Shown piece after piece: positions 60,096 to 64,000 of a stretch of DNA of 64,000 bases. Positions within the stretch are counted from its first letter, which is position 1. Each line of letters begins with the position of its first letter. This DNA is from Lepus europaeus. Taxonomy: Eukaryota; Chordata; Mammalia; Lagomorpha; Leporidae. The position numbers and the translations under genes are program-made. Where the stretch lies: contig NC_084842.1 in assembly GCF_033115175.1 (NCBI RefSeq), forward strand, positions 27,921,549 to 27,985,548. The letters are read 5' to 3'. A model generated the notes under the pieces. It saw nothing but the letters and a program-made list of their open reading frames with translations. It searched no databases and was not told where the DNA came from.

Positions 60096-60180
60096 AGGAA
60101 AAAATCATATATATTTATGAGGTATAATGTGATGTTTTGAGATATCTCACACACTGTGGAGTGATAATAGCAAGCTAATT
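60096..60180 (-). mobile_element. L1M 3' UTR end, minus orientation
   Basis: atatatttatgaggtataatgtgatgttttgagatat, cacactgtggagtgataatagcaagctaat is the inverse of the neighbouring plus copy at family level. Confidence 0.75.
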
Positions 60181-60184
60181 TTTA

Positions 60185-60270
60185 AAATTTTAATTGCTTC
60201 ATGAATTTGCCTGTCATCCTTACACCAGAGCCATGCTAATATTCTTTGTGTTGTTCCGAATATATACTCC
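60185..60270 (-). pseudogene. U6 spliceosomal snRNA pseudogene
   Basis: The reverse strand follows U6 snRNA: the words gcttcatgaatttgcctg, tgtcatcctta, agccatgctaatattctttg and gttccgaatatata correspond to U6 reversed from its 3' stem-loop region (AAATTCGTGAAGC, GGATGACA) up to the central AGATTAGCATGGC segment. The 5' stem is missing, and several positions in the catalytic AGATTAGCATGG/ACAGAGA area are changed, so it is non-functional. It has no U6 promoter (no PSE/TATA at the correct spacing) and lies directly against L1 3' UTR sequence. Confidence 0.85.
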
Positions 60271-60277
60271 AAGTCCT

Positions 60278-60375
60278 GCTTTCAATTCTGTTGGGTATAT
60301 ACTCAAAAGTGGAATTTTTGGATCCTATGGTAATTCTGTTTAATTTTTAAAGAAACCACGTGATTGTACTTTCTT
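60278..60375 (-). mobile_element. L1M ORF2 3' end fragment
   Basis: tttcaattctgttgggtatatactc, aaaagtggaatttttggatcc, tatggtaattctgtttaatttttaaagaaacca is the same L1 segment as at 53,450. Confidence 0.8.
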
Positions 60376-60784
60376 TTGGCACCTTAAACCAATGCTGCTC
60401 TTTTATTGGGCATTACATGAACATATTTTTGAAGGTAAAATGATTCTGTAGGCTAAATATTTTTGAAGCAGATTATACTTTTCACAGTGACATTGATTGC
60501 TAAGCGTAGTCTCCCGACAATAAGCTCTCTGGGTAGATGAGAGATGCCCAGGGAGGGAGCCCTGTTTCCCACAAGACACCTGCTTTCAGTGAGATAATGT
60601 GTAACGACCTCATGCTACACCAAAGACAGCAATAAAGCAGGTATCACCAACCTGGGATGGGCATCTCCACCCTACGAATTCTGACTTCAGGTCATGCACA
60701 CACCATTGGCTGGGTCTTTGGAATAGTGGCAGTCCCAGGAGATTCGGCAGACCTAGGTTCTTTTTTTTTTTTTTTTTTTGTAGT

Positions 60785-61385
60785 ATTTTTTTTTAAACTT
60801 TTATTTAATGAATATAAATTTCCAGTGTACAGCTTATGGATTACAATGGCTTCCCCCTCCCATAACTTCCCTCCCACCCGCAACCCTCCCCTCTCCCGCT
60901 CCTTCTCCCCTTCCATTTGCATCAAGATTCATTTTCAATTCTCTTTATATACAGAAGATCAATTTAGTATAAAGATTTCAACAGTTTGCACCCACATAGA
61001 AACACAAAGTGAAACATACTGTTTGAGTACTAGTTATAGCATTAAATCACAATGTACAGCACATTAAGGACAGAGATCCCACATGAGGAGCAAGTGCACA
61101 GTGGCTCCTGTTGTTGACCCAACAAATTGACACTCTAGTTTATGGCGCCAGTAACCACCCTAGGCTGTCGTCATGAGTTGCCAAGGCTATGGAAGCCTTC
61201 CAAGTTTGCCAACTCTGATCATATTTAGACAAGGTCATACAAGACAGAGTGAGGATAGTAACCAATGATCCTAAGAGTGGCATTTACCAGGTTTGAACAA
61301 TTATAGAGCATTAAGTGGGGAAGAGGACCATCAGTACACACAGGTTGGGAGTAGAGCCATTGGTGGTAGAGTAGAGGTTATGATT
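60785..61385 (-). mobile_element. Lagomorph L1 3' UTR (second copy), 5'-truncated
   Basis: Begins with T18 and a second T8 (60,761-60,795), then aacttttatttaatgaatataaatttccag, tttatatacagaagatcaattta and cagagatcccacatgaggagc. Homologous to 54.17-54.62 kb. Truncated toward its 5' end near 61,380. Confidence 0.88.
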
Positions 61386-61424
61386 ACAAAGGAATGAGGC
61401 CCAAGTGCACTAGACAGGGCCTTG

Positions 61425-61560
61425 CGTTCCAGGTTCTAATCCTGATCCTGTCACAAACTTACTGTATGACTCTGAGACTCCTGTCACTTCTCCCAGCCAT
61501 GGCTTCCCAAAGGACACGTGAGTCAAATTTTCTCTAAATTACCTTAGAAATTCAAAACTT
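61425..61560 (+). mobile_element. MIR-like fragment
   Basis: ttccaggttctaatcctgatcctgtcacaaacttactgtatgactctgag matches the MIR core in plus orientation. Confidence 0.65.
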
Positions 61561-62570
61561 TGTGATTTGACAGTTACTTTAGTATTATGCCATTGTCCAA
61601 CATCAATGACTTTTATATCTGGCTACTTTAAAGAGTCCCAAATTTTCAAGAAGCTTGCAGTAATTCTTCACTTGTTTTTTCTTTGTTCCTAGTTCCTAAG
61701 AGTTTCCCACTCAGTTACGAGGGTTTCTGGTTGTGCATCATGTGAGGAGCTGCCCTGGGTGCTTGCAGCTGTGTCCTCTGCCCCGGTGTTACTGTTCTCA
61801 GCCTTATGAGGTCCGAATAACACCGTTGGGAAGACGACACTGGAGACCTCAACAAGGTGGGGCCGAGCCAGTGTGTGTCTGTAATAAACCGTACCACTTG
61901 ACAGTTTCCCTGCAGTTAAAATTATGTACGGAAAATGACATTTCTCTGTGGATACATTTCATCTACACAGTCACAGGCTACTTTCTCCTCAAATGCTACC
62001 TGAACATAAATATGATTTCCTAGGTTGTTATGAAAAAGTAATTGGAATGTTGGGCTTGGCTTGGAGTTCCAAGTTCACGTTAGCTGTTTCTTGTAGTTCT
62101 TGTTTTAACAGTGCTTGAAGGCGGGCCAACGTTTCTAGGGGCCAATGGGAAACAGGTGCTGGTAAGGGTTTTTGATTTGCAAGAAAGGACAACAACCCTA
62201 GGGTTGAAGAGCATTTTTTAATTAGCTGAGATCTTGGCTAGGCTCCTAGTGGAACAAGTCAGTCTTGGGAAACCTTGACTCGCATTCAGGTCTCTGATGG
62301 TTCATTTGTTCAACATTGTGGACAAGTATTTGTGTTTTGTTTCTGAGGTTGCTTAACTTGATATGATGAGTAGTTTGACTTTAAACACCCTCAATTTTCT
62401 GGGGTGATTAAGAAAACCAGTGGATAAGCGTGTCCACTGCATTAGGGAGGTAAGGATACAGCTAAGTAATAAAACTGCAGTGCTCTTGATAGGGAGGGGG
62501 TGCTTAATCGTGTTACACCCAAATTTAACCCACAAAAAAATATATGACACATACATAGGTACCAAAGACT
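61560..62570. other. No recognised feature
   Basis: 1 kb of single-copy-looking DNA; no supported gene. A polyadenylation-like aataaa occurs at 61,882 without gene context. Confidence 0.4.
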
Positions 62571-62578
62571 GATGTGTC

Positions 62579-63373
62579 AGGGCTGGTGCTGTGGTGTAGC
62601 AGGCTAAGCCTCCATCTGCGGCACCGGCATCTCAGATGGGCGCTGGTTAGAGTCCTGGCTGCTCCTCTTCCAATCCAACTCTCTGCTGGTGGCCTGGGAA
62701 TGTGGGGAACCGCAGGCTGGCCACCTGTGAGAACCTCCTCATCTGCATAGCTTGCGGCAATCGGTCGACCACAAGGCCCACGAAAACAGCCAGGTGAAAC
62801 AGATGAAACAGAATGGACTCTGCATAAACAACTAGGAGGAACCCGGTGAAACAGATGAAGTTGAGGCAGGACAGACTCTGCATAAACAACTAGGAAGAAC
62901 CAGGTGAAACAGGTGAACTTTCAACCTGAGACTATACGCGTCCTTTCATCTGATTGGACGATACCAGTGTGAACTGCACGGGAAGAGAGCCGCTATTGGC
63001 TGTGGAGCGGATGCTCCACGGACTTGGGGTATAAATTGACATTGGGAATTGGGCTTGGAGCTCCTCCTTCTCTTTTCTTCTCTTCCCTCAACTCTTTCCT
63101 TCTGCCCCCACAAGTAAAAGTTCAGTGACCGTGTCGTGATTGCGTTGGACCCTTGCTGGCGAGGGTCCGACATGGGAAAGCAGTGGAAGATGGCCCGGTG
63201 TTTGGGCCTCTGAACCCGTGTGAGAGACTTGGAGGAGGCTGCTAGCTCCTGGCTCTGGATCAGCTCAGCTCCAACCGTTGCGACCATCTAGGGAGTGAAC
63301 CAGTGGATGGACGACGTTTCCCTCTGTCAGTAAGTCTACCTCTCAAATAAATAAACGAAATAAAAAAAAAAAA
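62579..63373 (+). mobile_element. C-SINE split by a solo LTR
   Basis: The head runs cagggctggtgctgtggtg to ggtggcctgggaa (62,700). The body resumes at tgggaaagcagtggaag (63,173) and ends at the aaataaataaacgaaataaaa tail. Confidence 0.95.
62701..63172 (+). mobile_element. Solo LTR of an endogenous retrovirus (472 bp)
   Basis: Starts TGTGGGGAACC and ends GGGTCCGACA. It is bounded by a perfect 6-bp duplication tgggaa (62695-62700, 63173-63178), the usual length for class II (betaretrovirus-like) elements. U3 holds a roughly 65-bp tandem repeat (actctgcataaacaactagg twice, aggtgaaaca several times), an inverted CCAAT (attgg at 62,995) and a TATA box (tataaat from 63,030). agtaaa at 63,113 may be the polyadenylation signal. 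No retroviral gene is present. Confidence 0.93.
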
Positions 63374-63524
63374 AGGCTGACGTACCATCCATCACCAAAA
63401 TGAAGCAATTGAACCTCACTATGTACCTTGAGGGCCCTTGTGACCTCCTTAAGCACATTGCATTCCCACTCCCCTTAAGCAGTGGTTTATAACCCTGGCT
63501 GCTCATTACATTCATCTGGGTGAA

Positions 63525-63544
63525 ACCTTGCCCCCCCCCCCCCC
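63525..63544. repeat. Poly(C) run
   Basis: About 15 consecutive C after ccttg. Confidence 0.9.
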
Positions 63545-63603
63545 ATGGCAATGCTGGTTACACATTGCACTGAGGGGAGTCCACAAGTATGTATTTGTGT
63601 ATA

Positions 63604-63635
63604 AAATGTGTATATATATATCATATATATAATCA
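63604..63635. repeat. (TA)n-rich run
   Basis: gtgtatatatatatcatatatataatc, an AT dinucleotide microsatellite. Confidence 0.85.
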
Positions 63636-63639
63636 GTAT

Positions 63640-63945
63640 ATTTAATTTTTTGAGAAGTAGAGGGACAGGGATAGAGAGAGAGGGGCAGACAGAGCCCTCA
63701 TTCACTTGTCCACCCCTTAAATACTTGTAATGGTTGGAGGCCAAGGCTGAGAGCCAGGGATGTAATCCAGGTCTCCTGTAAAAGTGGAGGAAGCAACAGC
63801 TGAGCCATCACTGCTGTCTCCCAGGGTCTGCACAAGTAGGAAGCAAGACTCAGGAACTGGAACAGGGTGCTGACCCAGGCGCCGCGATACAGGATTCAGG
63901 CATCCCACCCAGTATCCCTACTGCCAGGCAAATGTCTGGCCCTAT
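63640..63945 (-). mobile_element. C-SINE, old
   Basis: atttaattttttgagaagtagagg to gccaggcaaatgtctggcccta. Confidence 0.82.
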
Positions 63946-64000
63946 GACCAATTTTGATTCCAGTATGGAGCTAGGGATAAAACCAATGCACTGTAGAATT

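Noticed and set aside
60185-60270. Functional U6 gene
   Set aside because: The 5' stem is lost, conserved positions are changed and no pol III type 3 promoter is present.

Overview
The window is mammalian and almost certainly rabbit (Oryctolagus or a close lagomorph). The main evidence is about fifty copies of the lagomorph tRNA-derived C-SINE. On the minus strand these open with poly(T) then gacaggcagagtggacagtg and close at gcgccggcc; on the plus strand they open with ggccggcgcc and an RNA polymerase III B-box-like ggttctagtcc. There are also two copies of a lagomorph-type L1 3' UTR. Low gene density, MIR, MER5-like, MaLR and L1M fossils, and an isolated CpG island agree with a mammalian nuclear chromosome. 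No rRNA, functional tRNA, CRISPR array or prokaryotic feature was seen.

Layout. (1) 1-1952: start of intron 1 of WWC2 (minus strand). (2) 1953-2083: first coding exon of WWC2, carrying most of its first WW domain and ending at a clean splice donor. It lies inside a CpG island (about 1.4-3.8 kb) that forms the promoter and has three TEAD-type motifs and a POU octamer. (3) 3.8-43 kb: upstream intergenic DNA, mostly C-SINEs, L1M fragments (about 4.9-5.4, 24.8-26.2, 28.5-31.4 and 32.2-33.5 kb), MaLR LTRs, MIRs and an LTR-like block near 36.3-37.3 kb. (4) 43.7-44.4 kb: processed pseudogene of HNRNPA3 (minus), with a frameshift between the RRMs and no Gly-rich tail. (5) 44.4-52.9 kb: relatively repeat-poor DNA with candidate regulatory stretches, a weak CpG-rich patch at 48.5-49.3 kb holding an exon-like minus-strand ORF, and a second CpG-rich patch at 52.5-52.8 kb. 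(6) 53-60.4 kb: a minus-oriented L1M into which SINEs, a lagomorph L1 3' end and a MaLR LTR were inserted, followed by tail-to-tail L1 3' ends and a U6 snRNA pseudogene embedded in L1 sequence. (7) 60.8-64 kb: a second lagomorph L1 3' UTR, unique DNA, and a C-SINE split by a 472-bp solo LTR with a perfect 6-bp target duplication.

The only host protein-coding sequence I can assign confidently is WWC2 exon 1. WWC2 is a Hippo-pathway scaffold, so the TEAD motifs at its promoter fit a feedback loop, but that is inference. Most other long open frames are SINE or LTR antisense frames or GC-rich frames in the CpG island and are left out. Repeat family names come from recalled consensus features, not from a database search, so subfamily names are approximate.
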